DNA from: Streptomyces sp. HUAS ZL42
GTDB lineage: Bacteria > Actinomycetota > Actinomycetes > Streptomycetales > Streptomycetaceae
Assembly: GCF_040782645.1 (NCBI RefSeq)
Contig: NZ_CP160403.1
Span: forward strand, 806,001 to 870,000
Direction of reading: 5' to 3'
DNA: 64,000 nt
A program made the translations under genes and the position numbers. A model generated the notes under the pieces. The model worked only from the letters and a program-made list of their open reading frames with translations, did not search any database and was not told where the DNA came from. Of the stretch, positions 9,915 to 18,709 are shown piece by piece. The number at the start of each line of letters is the position of its first letter. The stretch's first letter is position 1.

Positions 9915-10594
9915 GCTCGCATGTGGACAAGCGCCAGCACATTGCCTTGTTCCGGCAGTCTTTTACACGCCTTTGATGCCGTGCTCTTCCCATCCCGGTC
10001 CAGCAGAACACAGTCACGTTCTTCCTGAAGGGGATCGGGTTACACAGGGCGGCTCGTGGGATCCGAGCGCTGGAGTGCAATGTCGATCGAGCGCCCACCC
10101 ATTCGGAACTTTCACTTCTTTCGCACAAGATGGGTCACCACCCCGGCACCTTCCCGCAGCAACCACTGCCCGGGCTGGAGACTTGTACGGTTCTCTTTCT
10201 GCCCCCGGTCCTGGCGGTCCTTATGGGGCGGACGCCTCCTCTCCCGCAACGCAACGCGACACCCACGCCCCCGTTATCGCCGCGGCAGACGGAGGCGGCT
10301 TCCGGGCACGACGCAGGCCCCTGTTCGCACGGAGCTCCAGCGGGCGTCTTACTCGCGGGTACCCGCGCGCACTGGCCGAAGTGATCAAAGTGCGGCGGAG
10401 CCGCCGGTACTGCGCGAAACACACCGGGCCGTGCAGAACCCTCCGGGCTTCCGCAAGCCGGGCGCGGTCGCGTTAGGAAGGCGTCAAGGATTCAGCAAGG
10501 TGCGTAAGAGCCGTGTCAACAGCGGGTTAATCGGCGTTGCGGCGGGGTTACTTCTAGAGGTCCGTTCCTTCCGAATCTCGCCTAGGAGCTCGCG
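9915..10594. other. Non-coding region upstream of the second kdp operon
   Basis: About 680 bases between the divergent NfeD gene and the kdp micro-ORF with no convincing gene on either strand; open frames here have irregular composition and no family resemblance. It should hold the promoters for both flanking units. I could not identify a KdpE-type box with confidence. Confidence 0.5.
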
Positions 10595-10678
10595 ATGGCC
10601 GATGTGGCCTTCGTATGCGTCACGGTCACGGTGTTCGCGCTGGCGGCTCTCATCGCCCGGGGGGTGAGTCGGCTGTGA
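10595..10678 (+). CDS. Micro-ORF (27 aa membrane peptide) preceding kdpF
   Basis: ATG 10595 follows AGGAG at 7-base spacing and encodes a 27-residue single-span peptide (MADVAFVCVTVTVFALAALI then ARGVSRL). Its TGA overlaps the GTG of kdpF as GTGA. The position, size and membrane character match a small peptide commonly found just before kdpF in Streptomyces. Its job is unknown; by analogy with KdpF it may associate with the Kdp complex. It is still intact although the pump genes downstream are deleted. Confidence 0.7.
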   Translation: MADVAFVCVTVTVFALAALIARGVSRL

Positions 10679-10764
10679 GCGCCGAGAACATCGTCGGGCT
10701 GGTCGTGGCCGTGGCCGTGCTGGGCTATCTGGTCCTGGCGCTGATCTATCCAGATAGGTTCTGA
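10675..10764 (+). CDS. kdpF: KdpF, small subunit of the K+-transporting ATPase (copy 2 locus)
   Basis: A 29-residue hydrophobic peptide starting at GTG 10675, with the KdpF pattern of an N-terminal amphipathic stub, one helix (IVGLVVAVAVLGYLVLALIY) and the C-terminal PDRF (usually PERF). KdpF stabilises KdpFABC in the membrane. Normally kdpA follows at once; here the next recognisable sequence is the tail of kdpE, so this KdpF has no cognate pump at this locus. It could still assemble with the other Kdp complex. Confidence 0.85.
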   Translation: MSAENIVGLVVAVAVLGYLVLALIYPDRF

Positions 10765-10775
10765 GCACGGCACGG

Positions 10776-10970
10776 GGGCGGCCGAGCAGCCAGAAGCATC
10801 TGCTCCAGGAGGTACGGGGACCCTCGTACGAGACACACACCGACAACCTGCGGGTCTACGCGACACGGCCGCGGCGCAAACTGGAGGCAGACCCATCGCA
10901 TCCACAGCCACTTCATCACCGGGCCGGCCAAGGGAGACCGCGTCGAGAAGTCATCTCCTTGCTGTCCCGA
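10776..10970 (+). pseudogene. kdpE remnant (C-terminal winged-helix tail, frameshifted)
   Basis: Translation from about 10776 gives QKHLLQEVRGPSYETHTDNL followed by RVYATRPRRKLEADPSHP. This matches the end of the intact KdpE (QKQLLQEVWGATYSDKTNYL, RVYMAQLRRKLETDPSHP). After SHP the match moves to another frame (HFITGPAKGDRVEKS against YLITEPGMGYRFES), so a one-base shift is present. The receiver domain and most of the DNA-binding domain are absent. The remnant begins about 12 bases after the kdpF stop, which marks the deletion junction. Confidence 0.85.
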
Positions 10971-11009
10971 ACCAGCCCGGCGAGCGCAGAACGATCGGAT
11001 CCCTGAACC

Positions 11010-13574
11010 ATGGCACGCGGCAAGCTACGGATCTATCTCGGTGCGGCGCCGGGTGTCGGCAAGACCTACGCGATGCTGTCGGAGGCGCACCGCCGTGTGG
11101 AGCGCGGCACTGACTGTGTGGTGGGCTTCGTGGAGCACCATGACCGGCCGCGTACCGAGGTGATGCTGCACGGCCTGGAGCAGATCCCACGGCGGGAGCT
11201 GGAGTACCGGGGCGCGGTGTTCACCGAGATGGACGTGGACGCCGTGCTCAAGCGTCGACCTGCCGTCGCTCTGGTGGACGAGCTGGCCCACACCAATGTG
11301 CCCGGCTCCCGGAATCCCAAGCGGTGTCAGGACGTCGAGGAGCTGCTGGAGGCCGGGATCGACGTCATCACAACCGTCAACATCCAGCACCTGGAGTCGC
11401 TCGGCGATGTCGTCGAGTCGATCACCACGGTGCGGCAGCGGGAGACCGTACCGGACGAGGTGGTGCGTCGCGCCGACCAGATAGAGCTGGTCGACATGTC
11501 ACCGCAGGCGCTCCGCCGCCGGATGGCGCACGGCAACATCTACAAGCCCGACAAGGTTGACGCGGCCTTGTCGAACTACTTCCGTCCGGGCAATCTGACC
11601 GCCCTGCGGGAGCTGGCGCTGCTGTGGACCGCGGACCGGGTCGACGAGTACCTGCAGCAGTATCGCGGGGAACACGACATCCGCTCCACCTGGCAGGCCC
11701 GCGAGCGGATCGTAGTCGGGCTCACCGGCGGCCCTGAAGGGCGGACCCTGATCCGGCGAGCGGCCCGGCTTGCGGAGAAGGGCGCGGGCGGCGAGGTACT
11801 GGCCGTCTACATCTCCCACAGCGACGGGCTGACCTCCGCCTCCCCCAACGAACTCGCCGTACAGCGCACCCTCGTCGAAGACCTGGGCGGCACCTTCCAC
11901 CAGGTCGTCGGCGACGACATCCCGCAAGCGCTGCTGGACTTCGCCCGGAGTGTCAACGCCACCCAGATCGTGCTCGGCGTCAGCCGCCGACGCGCCTGGC
12001 AGTACGCCTTCGGGCCCGGGGTGAGCGCCACGGTGGCCCGCGAATCCGGACCGGACCTCGATGTCCACATCGTCACCCACGAGGAGGCCGCCAAGGGCCG
12101 CGGACTGCCCGTGGCGCGCGGCGCCCGGCTCGGCCGATCCCGCATTATCGCCGGATGGCTGGTGGGCGTGGTCGGCCCGGTGCTGCTCACCCTGCTGCTC
12201 ACCTCGGTGTGGAACACCCGGCCTGCCGACGACGGTCCCGGCTTCGCCAACGAGGTGCTGCTTTTCCTGACCCTGACCGTGGGGGCCGCACTGCTCGGCG
12301 GGCTGCTGCCCGCGCTGGCCGCGGCCACGGCCGGCTCGCTGCTGCTGAACTACTTCTTCACTCCGCCCACCCACACCTGGATCATCGATGATCCGGCGAA
12401 CGTCCTCGCCATCATCGTCTTCTTCGCGGTCGGTGTCTCGGTCGCCTCGGTCGTGGACCTGGCCGCCCGCCGCACCCACCAGGCGGCCCGCCTGCGCGCC
12501 GAGTCCGAGACCCTGTCGTTCCTGGCGGGCAGCGTGCTGCGAGGCGAGGACACTCTGGAGGCGTTGCTGGAGCGGGTGCGGGAGACCTTCGGCATGGAGT
12601 CGGTGGCGCTGCTGGAGCGGGGCAGCGAGGTCGAGCCGTGGACCTGCGCGGGCCGCGCCGGGACGGCCCGTCCGATCGAGCGCCCGCTGGACGCCGACGT
12701 CGACATGCCTGTCGGCGACCACCTCGTACTCGGCCTGTCCGGGCGGGTGCTGCCCGCCGAGGACCGGCGTGTGCTGGCCGCCTTCGCCGCCCAGGCCGCC
12801 GTCGTCCTGGACCGCCAGCGGCTGAAGCAGGAAGCAGGACAGGCCCGCGAGTTGGCCGAGGGCAACCGCATCCGCACCGCGCTGCTCGCCGCCGTCAGCC
12901 ATGATCTGCGGACCCCGCTGGCCACCATCAAGGCCGCGGTCACCTCGCTGCGCTCCGACGACGTCGAATGGTCCGAAGAGGACCAGGCAGAACTGCTGGC
13001 GAGCATCGAAGAGGGCACCGACCGGCTCGACCACCTGGTGGGCAACCTGCTGGACATGTCCCGGCTGCAGACCGGCACCGTCACACCGCTGATCCGCGAC
13101 GTGGACCTGGACGAAGTGGTTCCGATGGCCCTCGGCGGCGTTCCCGAAGGTTCCGTCGCCCTGGAGATTCCTGAAACCCTGCCGATGGTCGCGGCCGACC
13201 CCGGCCTCCTGGAGCGGGCCGTCGCCAACGTCGTGGAGAACGCCGTGAAGTACGGCCCGGAGAACGAGGTGGTCCTGGTCTCCGCCAGCACGCTCGGCGA
13301 CCGGGTCGAACTGCGGGTCGTCGACCGCGGCCCCGGCGTGCCCGACGAGGCCAAGGACAAGATCTTCGAGCCGTTCCAGCGGTACGGGGATGTGCCTCGC
13401 GGCGCCGGCGTCGGCCTGGGCCTCGCGGTCGCCCGCGGCTTCGCCGAGGCCATGGGCGGCACGCTCATCGCCGAGGACACCCCCGGCGGCGGTATGACCA
13501 TGGTCCTCACCCTCAAGAGCACGCCAGGCCGTCCACCCCTACCCCCCGACCTGCCCGCCCACTTCACCTCGTAA
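11010..13574 (+). CDS. kdpD: Sensor histidine kinase KdpD (copy 2)
   Basis: A full-length 854-residue KdpD paralogue, very similar to copy 1 along its whole length. It has Walker A GAAPGVGKTYAM, the UspA-like domain (IVVGLTGGPEGRTLIRRAAR), the four-helix DUF4118 region, the H-box with H631 in SHDLRTPL, N-box NVVENAVKYG and the G2 box GAGVGLGLAVARGF. One visible difference is a longer first DUF4118 loop (TSVWNTRPADDGPGF). Its own kdpE is only a remnant, so if expressed it probably signals to the KdpE at 1804-2487. The upstream ribosome site is weak, and expression may depend on read-through from kdpF. Confidence 0.93.
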   Translation: MARGKLRIYLGAAPGVGKTYAMLSEAHRRVERGTDCVVGFVEHHDRPRTEVMLHGLEQIPRRELEYRGAVFTEMDVDAVLKRRPAVALVDELAHTNVPGSRNPKRCQDVEELLEAGIDVITTVNIQHLESLGDVVESITTVRQRETVPDEVVRRADQIELVDMSPQALRRRMAHGNIYKPDKVDAALSNYFRPGNLTALRELALLWTADRVDEYLQQYRGEHDIRSTWQARERIVVGLTGGPEGRTLIRRAARLAEKGAGGEVLAVYISHSDGLTSASPNELAVQRTLVEDLGGTFHQVVGDDIPQALLDFARSVNATQIVLGVSRRRAWQYAFGPGVSATVARESGPDLDVHIVTHEEAAKGRGLPVARGARLGRSRIIAGWLVGVVGPVLLTLLLTSVWNTRPADDGPGFANEVLLFLTLTVGAALLGGLLPALAAATAGSLLLNYFFTPPTHTWIIDDPANVLAIIVFFAVGVSVASVVDLAARRTHQAARLRAESETLSFLAGSVLRGEDTLEALLERVRETFGMESVALLERGSEVEPWTCAGRAGTARPIERPLDADVDMPVGDHLVLGLSGRVLPAEDRRVLAAFAAQAAVVLDRQRLKQEAGQARELAEGNRIRTALLAAVSHDLRTPLATIKAAVTSLRSDDVEWSEEDQAELLASIEEGTDRLDHLVGNLLDMSRLQTGTVTPLIRDVDLDEVVPMALGGVPEGSVALEIPETLPMVAADPGLLERAVANVVENAVKYGPENEVVLVSASTLGDRVELRVVDRGPGVPDEAKDKIFEPFQRYGDVPRGAGVGLGLAVARGFAEAMGGTLIAEDTPGGGMTMVLTLKSTPGRPPLPPDLPAHFTS

Positions 13575-13590
13575 CGGCCTCAGCGGCCGC

Positions 13591-14010
13591 TCAGGAGTCG
13601 GCGTCGCGGTCCCCGCCAGGCCTGATCCGGCGGTACGCGCCCCGGGCGTTGACGAGGCGGGCGATCACCGTACCGAGCAGCGCCGCGACCATCAGGAAGG
13701 CGAGCCGCCCCGCATCCGGATACCCCTGCCACGCAAGCTCGCCATGTGGCGGCACCGCGAAGCCGTTGAGGAACAGCCAGCACACCGCGGCGGTGCCCGG
13801 CGCCGCGGCGAAGCGGGCGCACACTCCCAGCAGCGCCGCCAGGAGGCACAGCACCAGCAGGGCGTGCAGCGGGTCGGCGAGCCCGTTCGCCGCACTGAGC
13901 ACCCCCACCGTCAGCAGCGCCCCGATGAAGGCCGCCACCCAGACGAAGGGCGTGGGGACAGGTTCGGGTACCGGCCTGACCGCAGCCCGCAACGGCCGCC
14001 ACTCCACCAT
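13591..14010 (-). CDS. Small four-helix membrane protein of unknown function
   Basis: A 139-residue protein with about four membrane segments (FVWVAAFIGALLTVGVLSAA; ALLVLCLLAALLGVCARFAA; AVCWLFLNGFAVPP; LAFLMVAALLGTVIARLV) and a charged C-terminal tail (YRRIRPGGDRDADS). The ATG at 14010 has GGAAGGA at 8 bases. It converges on kdpD2, with only 16 bases between stops. The helix spacing resembles a DUF4118-type block, so a sensor-related role near kdpD is possible but unproven. Confidence 0.7.
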   Translation of the reverse strand: MVEWRPLRAAVRPVPEPVPTPFVWVAAFIGALLTVGVLSAANGLADPLHALLVLCLLAALLGVCARFAAAPGTAAVCWLFLNGFAVPPHGELAWQGYPDAGRLAFLMVAALLGTVIARLVNARGAYRRIRPGGDRDADS

Positions 14011-14180
14011 GAGCGCATCCTTCCCCGCGCCACCTGCGCTGCTCCCATAACAGCGCCTCCAGGACGGTTCCGCGCCCGGTGACCGCCCTTTTTAACGAAC
14101 TCCGTACGGGCAGAGCTTCCCTGGACGCGCGACGGGCGGCGAAGGAGCAAAGAGCAACGATACGGCGGCTCGCGGTGCAC

Positions 14181-14906
14181 TCAGCTGAGTTCGGCGAAGG
14201 ACTCCACATCCTGGATCTTGCCGGTGACGACGATGACGTCCCCTTTCTCTATGACCGTCTCAGCGGTGGCGTAGGTGAAGCCCTCGCCAGGCCGCTTGAT
14301 GCCGACGACCGTCACCCCATACTTGCTGCGCACCTGGCTCTCTCCGAGTGGTACGCCGGTGGAGATGGCCGGGGCGACGGTTTTCACCAGGGCGTAGTCG
14401 TCGTCGAACTCGATGAAGTCCAGCATCCGGCCTGTGACCAGGTGGGCGACGCGCTCGCCCATCTCGTGCTCGGGCAGGACAACGTGGTGCACGCCCAGGC
14501 GCTCGAGGATCTGACCGTGCTGGCGGCTGATCGCCTTGGCCCAGATGTTGGGCACCTTTGCCTCCAGCAGATTGGAGGCGATCAGGATGCTGGCCTCGAT
14601 GTCGGTACCGATGCCGACCACGGCGCTGCTGAACTCGTGCACGCCGAGCTGGCGCAGTGTCTCAGGGTCGGTGCAGTCGGCGACCACCGCATGGGTGAGA
14701 TCGTCGCTGATCCGCTGGACGAGGTGCGGGTCGGTGTCGACACCGAGAACGTCCCAGCCGCGCCGCATCAGCTCATGGGCCAGCGAGCTGCCGAAGCGGC
14801 CGAGACCTATCACGGCCACACGCTGGTCACCGTGCCCGGAGGCGGCGGCGTGCTCGGCGAGCCGCTTGCGGCGGCGCAAGCGCAGGTTGTGCAGGTAGTT
14901 AACCAA
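14181..14906 (-). CDS. KtrA/TrkA-type potassium channel regulator (RCK domain protein)
   Basis: A cytoplasmic nucleotide- and K+-dependent gating subunit for the neighbouring KtrB-type channel. After a basic N-terminal tail it has an RCK_N Rossmann fold (about 25-145: VIGLGRFGSSLAHEL, then GVDTDPHLV, VVADCTDPETL, GIGTDIEASI) and an RCK_C domain (about 165-241: ISTGVPLGESQVRSKYG ... VIEKGDVIVVTGK). The TTG start at 14906 overlaps the end of the ktrB frame by 8 bases and has GAGGAG about 10 bases upstream. An extended frame to 14960 is open but would overlap ktrB more. Confidence 0.88.
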   Translation of the reverse strand: MVNYLHNLRLRRRKRLAEHAAASGHGDQRVAVIGLGRFGSSLAHELMRRGWDVLGVDTDPHLVQRISDDLTHAVVADCTDPETLRQLGVHEFSSAVVGIGTDIEASILIASNLLEAKVPNIWAKAISRQHGQILERLGVHHVVLPEHEMGERVAHLVTGRMLDFIEFDDDYALVKTVAPAISTGVPLGESQVRSKYGVTVVGIKRPGEGFTYATAETVIEKGDVIVVTGKIQDVESFAELS

Positions 14907-16272
14907 TGACGGGTCGCTCCTCGGGTAGCTCGTAGCGGCGCTTGCGCTCGCGCAGGGCAAGCGCCGAGACCAGGGTGACCGGGCCGAGCCGGCCGACGAA
15001 CATAAGCACGATGACGATCAGACGGCCGATGGTCGGCAGGTCAGCGGTGATGCCGGTGGACAGCCCCACCGTGCCGAAGGCCGAGACCGACTCGAAGAGC
15101 ACCTCCTCGAAGGGCTTGTCGACCACGGCGAGCAGGGCGAGGGTCGCCGTCATCACAAAGCCCACGCCGGCCAGCGCCACGGTCAGCGCCTGCCGCAGCA
15201 CATGCGGTGCGAGCCTGCGGCCCATCACGGCGGACGTGGGCTCGCCGCGCGCCTCGGCGAGCATCGCCGCGCCCAGCACCGCGAAAGTGCTGACCTTGAT
15301 GCCGCCCGCGGTGCCCGCGCTGCCGCCGCCGATGAACATCAGCATGCAGGTCAGCAGCAGTGTCGCATCCGTCATCGCCCCGATGTCGACGCTGTTGAAC
15401 CCCGCAGTACGGGACATCGCCGAGTGGAAGAACCCCGCGAGCATCTTCTTGTGCCAGTCGAACGGGCCCAGCGTGTTGTTGTTCGTCCACTCAAGCGCGC
15501 ACGTCAGCAGCGTCCCCGCGAACAGCAGCACGGCCGTGGTGATCACCGTCAGCCGGAAGTGGAGCGACCAGCCACGCCGACCCGTGGTGCGGGCCCGATT
15601 GCGGTGCCTCAGCAACTCCAGCAGCACCGGAAAACCGATTCCGCCGAGAATCACGGCCACGGCGACGGGCAGCGTCATCCACGCGTCCTGCGCGTACTTC
15701 GTGAGACTGTCGGCGTGCAGTCCGAACCCGGCGTTGTTGAACGCCGACACGGCATGGAAGAACCCCAGGTACGCGGCGTCCCAGATGGACTCGCCGTAGC
15801 CGAAACGCAGCCGCAGTGCGAGCACCGCGCCCACCGCGAGCTCCACCGCGAGCGTGCATCCGGCCACCCCGAGCAGCACCTTCCGCACGTCCCCGATATC
15901 AAGGCTCTTGGTCTCCGCCTGCGCGGTCAGCTGCATCCGCAACCGCAGCTTCCCGGAGATCAGCAGACCCAGCAGCGAGGCCATCGTCATGATGCCGAAG
16001 CCGCCGATCTGGAACAGGACGAGGATCACGCCCTCGCCGAAGCCGCTCCAGTACGTGCCGGTGTCCACCACCACCAGACCCGTCACGCACACCGCCGAGG
16101 TGGAAGTGAACAGCGCCGTCACCACGTTGGCGCTCCGGCCGTCCTCGGCGGCGACGGGCAGCATCAGCAGTACCGTCCCCAGCAGGATCACGGCAGCGAA
16201 GCCCATGACCACCGTACGAGCGGGGTGCGCCGCCAACAGCGACTGCCACATCCGCCCCGCGCGCCCTGCCAC
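14899..16272 (-). CDS. KtrB/TrkH-type potassium transporter
   Basis: The membrane channel subunit of a Ktr/Trk potassium uptake system, about 457 residues with the fourfold M-P-M repeat. The four filter-like segments are visible: AVCVTGLVVVD, SAFNNAGFGL, SRTAGFNSVD and SAFGTVGLSTG, each with the conserved glycine. Start choice is uncertain. GTG 16272 has AGAAAGG upstream at good spacing; TTG 16305 and ATG 16246 are alternatives. It overlaps the downstream regulatory subunit gene by 8 bases, so stoichiometric expression is likely. Together with Kdp it makes this 16-kb stretch unusually rich in K+ uptake genes. Confidence 0.9.
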   Translation of the reverse strand: MAGRAGRMWQSLLAAHPARTVVMGFAAVILLGTVLLMLPVAAEDGRSANVVTALFTSTSAVCVTGLVVVDTGTYWSGFGEGVILVLFQIGGFGIMTMASLLGLLISGKLRLRMQLTAQAETKSLDIGDVRKVLLGVAGCTLAVELAVGAVLALRLRFGYGESIWDAAYLGFFHAVSAFNNAGFGLHADSLTKYAQDAWMTLPVAVAVILGGIGFPVLLELLRHRNRARTTGRRGWSLHFRLTVITTAVLLFAGTLLTCALEWTNNNTLGPFDWHKKMLAGFFHSAMSRTAGFNSVDIGAMTDATLLLTCMLMFIGGGSAGTAGGIKVSTFAVLGAAMLAEARGEPTSAVMGRRLAPHVLRQALTVALAGVGFVMTATLALLAVVDKPFEEVLFESVSAFGTVGLSTGITADLPTIGRLIVIVLMFVGRLGPVTLVSALALRERKRRYELPEERPVIG

Positions 16273-16489
16273 TCCCGGCCTTTCTGCCTGCCAACGTTCC
16301 GTCAAGGATCCATCAGCATTCGGTCAAGATCCAGCGGGCTACCTTAGCCCAGCTCCGCCTCGGTGTAACTGGGCAGGAGAGCGTGAGCTCCGACTCCTCG
16401 GGAAGCCCCATCCGGCCCCGGATGTCAGTGCCATCCGCACGGCCAGCTGCAGCGATGACGATCGCACCGTGCTGGAGGTGCCTGCGCAG

Positions 16490-16790
16490 CGCATCGCCGT
16501 GAACACAACAACAGCCGCCGGCTCTCCCCAGCAGCACACCGGCGACTGTCTGGGCGGGAGTGGTCACGGAGCGCGACGCGGGACCAGCCGATCGCCGCGA
16601 TGCCGAGTACCAGCGGCACCATGCATGGGCCGTGGTCGAGGATCAGGATCACGACCGCTCCGCCGGCAACGGCGGTGTGGACCGAGACCTTCGATCAGAC
16701 CGTCACAATCATGGTTGTGATGAAGCCGACGAGCATGGCGACGACCAGGGCGTGTTCTGGGTTGAGATCACGGGATCAATCTTTCCCGCT
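16490..16790 (-). pseudogene. PAP2-superfamily phosphatase remnant
   Basis: Read on the minus strand, the region gives LVVAMLVGFITTMIVTV, a TGA (16695-16697), then KVSVHTAVAGGAVVILIL and GIAAIGWSRVALRDH. Changing frame near 16560 gives PAQTVAGVLLG. Together these are the last two PAP2 motifs (the SxxH block and SRxxLxDHTPAQV..G). One nonsense change and one frameshift, plus a missing N-terminal half, make it non-functional. The truncated 5' end lies next to the transposase remnant, so an insertion may have broken the gene. Confidence 0.65.
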
Positions 16791-16823
16791 TCGGGAGGGG
16801 GCCGGCTGCGGTAGACCGGTCGC

Positions 16824-17120
16824 GTGACTCGTGGTGATCTAACCGATGGCGAGTGGGAGTTGGTCGAGCCGCACCTGCCGCTGGGGGCGTTCGCACCGAT
16901 CCCTGACCGGCGCAGCTACTTCAACGCGGTGGCGGTTCCGGACCGGCAGCCCCTGGCGGGACGTGCCGGAGAGCCACGGCTGCTGGTCGACGATCTACGA
17001 CCGGTTCCGGATGTGGGCGCGTGACGGGACCTTCCAGTCATGGCCGCGGTGATCGCCGAGGCGGCGGCCCGCGACGACGTCGACCATGATTATCCGCCGA
17101 CATCGGACTTGGTGGCGCGG
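16824..17120 (+). pseudogene. IS5-family transposase remnant (N-terminal part, frameshifted)
   Basis: GTG 16824 starts [20 protein letters not shown], the usual N-terminus of IS5-group transposases (DUF4096-like). The match then moves to a second frame ([36 protein letters not shown]) and a third ([14 protein letters not shown]). The DDE catalytic domain is not recognisable beyond about 17120. I did not find a convincing pair of terminal inverted repeats, so the element is a dead fragment. Confidence 0.75.
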
Positions 17121-17223
17121 CAGTCACAGATCCGAGGCTCCACGCGGCCATCGTCGAGCGTCTTGCCTTCGGCGGGCATCATGGAGGGGCCGGGCGACCC
17201 TCTTCAGGGCGCGGTGGCGGGGC

Positions 17224-18273
17224 TCAACTACCGCCGTCGGCGAGGGTTTGGGACCGCAGGGCGTCGGGGTTCACGCGATCGGCCTTGGCCGCGTCGGCGA
17301 GAGCGGCGGCAGCGGCTTCTGCGGCCTGCGCCGTGTCGTCTGCGACCTGGGCAGCCGCGTCGCCTGTGGCTTTCTCGCGGGTGGCCGGCGACCGCGGGAG
17401 CACTTCGCTGAAGGCGCGGGACACGCCCTGGAGTGCGGAGGTGACCTCGCTGGGGATCACCCAGAAGGTGCTGCCCGAGCCCTGCGCGAGTTGGGGCAGC
17501 ATCTGCAGGTACTGCCAGGCGAGCAGCTTGGGGTCGGGGTCGTTGCGATGCACGGCCTGGAACACCTCGTCGATGGCCCGGGACTGGCCCTCGGCCTGGA
17601 GGATCGCAGCCGTACGGTTGCCCTCCGCGCGCAGGACGGCGGCCTGCTTGTCGCCTTCGGCGGTGAGAATCTGTGACTGGCGCTGTCCCTCGGCCCCGAG
17701 AATCGCGGCCCGCTTGTCCCGCTCGGCTCGCATCTGCTTCTGCATCGCGTCCTTGATGGTCTGCGGGGGGTCGATGGCCTTGATCTCCACCCGGTTGACC
17801 CTCAGCCCCCACTTGCCGGTGGCCTCGTCCAGCACGCCACGCAGCTGGCTGTTGATGGTGTCCCGTGAGGTGAGCGTCTTTTCCAGGTCCATGGATCCCA
17901 CAACGTTGCGCAAGGTCGTGACGGTGAGCTGCTCGACCGCCTGAAGGAAATTCGCGATCTCGTAGAAGGCCGCTCGCGGATCGGTGACCTGGAAATACAG
18001 GACCGTGTCGATCTCGACGACCAGATTGTCCTCGGTGATGACCGGCTGCGGTTTGAAAGAGACGACCTGTTCCCGCAGGTCGATCATCGGATGCACACGG
18101 TCGATGTAAGGAATGACGAGACTGAGGCCCGGTTTCAGGGTCCGGTGGTAGCGGCCGAGGCGCTCGACATTACGAGCCCGCGCCTGGGGCACGATACGGA
18201 CCGCCCGCACCACGGTGAAAACCGCGAACAGCGCGACGATCAGGCCGGCAATGAGGAACGCCGAGGTTTCCAT
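17224..18273 (-). CDS. Slipin/stomatin-type SPFH-domain protein
   Basis: A 349-residue membrane-anchored SPFH protein. An N-terminal helix (about 5-25, FLIAGLIVALFAVFTVVRAV) precedes the stomatin core (RLGRYHRTLKPGLSLVIPYI; VVSFKPQPVITEDNLVVEID; VEIKAIDPPQTIKDAMQKQM). A helical region rich in AEG repeats (AEGDKQAAVLRAEGNRTAA) and an Ala-rich tail follow. ATG 18273 is chosen because the NfeD-like gene upstream ends 4 bases before it; a longer frame would overlap that gene. The SPFH-NfeD pair is thought to act in membrane protein quality control or microdomain organisation. Confidence 0.92.
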   Translation of the reverse strand: METSAFLIAGLIVALFAVFTVVRAVRIVPQARARNVERLGRYHRTLKPGLSLVIPYIDRVHPMIDLREQVVSFKPQPVITEDNLVVEIDTVLYFQVTDPRAAFYEIANFLQAVEQLTVTTLRNVVGSMDLEKTLTSRDTINSQLRGVLDEATGKWGLRVNRVEIKAIDPPQTIKDAMQKQMRAERDKRAAILGAEGQRQSQILTAEGDKQAAVLRAEGNRTAAILQAEGQSRAIDEVFQAVHRNDPDPKLLAWQYLQMLPQLAQGSGSTFWVIPSEVTSALQGVSRAFSEVLPRSPATREKATGDAAAQVADDTAQAAEAAAAALADAAKADRVNPDALRSQTLADGGS

Positions 18274-18277
18274 GGTT

Positions 18278-18709
18278 TCAGTCCCGGGGGTAGACGATCG
18301 CGGTGGCACCACTGATCTCTATGACATCGACGGTCTTTCCAGGAGGAATGACCAGCGTCTCGTCGTAGGCGCGGGCTGTCCATTCCTCACCGTCGATACG
18401 GACCCTGCCGTCCAGGCCCGTCACCTCCGAGACGACATAGGCAGCCTTGCCGACCAGAGCGTCGACGCCGAACCGTGCCGCTTGGGGCTGGAGCACGTGG
18501 CGTAGCGCAATGGGGCGAACGAACAGCACCGTGACTGTAGCGACGATGGTGAACACCAAGAACTGGAAGGGCAGCGGCAACCCGACGGCTGCGGACCCCG
18601 CCGTAACCAACGCGGCCGCACTCAGCATCCCGAGCGCAGCGGTAAGGGTGAAGATCTCCGCCACAGCCAAAACGGCTGCGACGATCAACCAGATCAGCCA
18701 TGGATCCAT
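18278..18709 (-). CDS. NfeD-family membrane protein
   Basis: A 143-residue short-form NfeD protein: membrane helices (LIWLIVAAVLAVAEIFTLT; FQFLVFTIVATVTVLFVRPI) followed by the soluble OB-fold domain (about 85-143: LVGKAAYVVSEVTGLDGRVR, then GEEWTAR and PGKTVDVIEISGATAIV). This composition is diagnostic of NfeD partners of stomatin-type SPFH proteins. The ATG at 18709 has AGAGG upstream. It is co-transcribed with the slipin gene only 4 bases downstream. Confidence 0.92.
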   Translation of the reverse strand: MDPWLIWLIVAAVLAVAEIFTLTAALGMLSAAALVTAGSAAVGLPLPFQFLVFTIVATVTVLFVRPIALRHVLQPQAARFGVDALVGKAAYVVSEVTGLDGRVRIDGEEWTARAYDETLVIPPGKTVDVIEISGATAIVYPRD

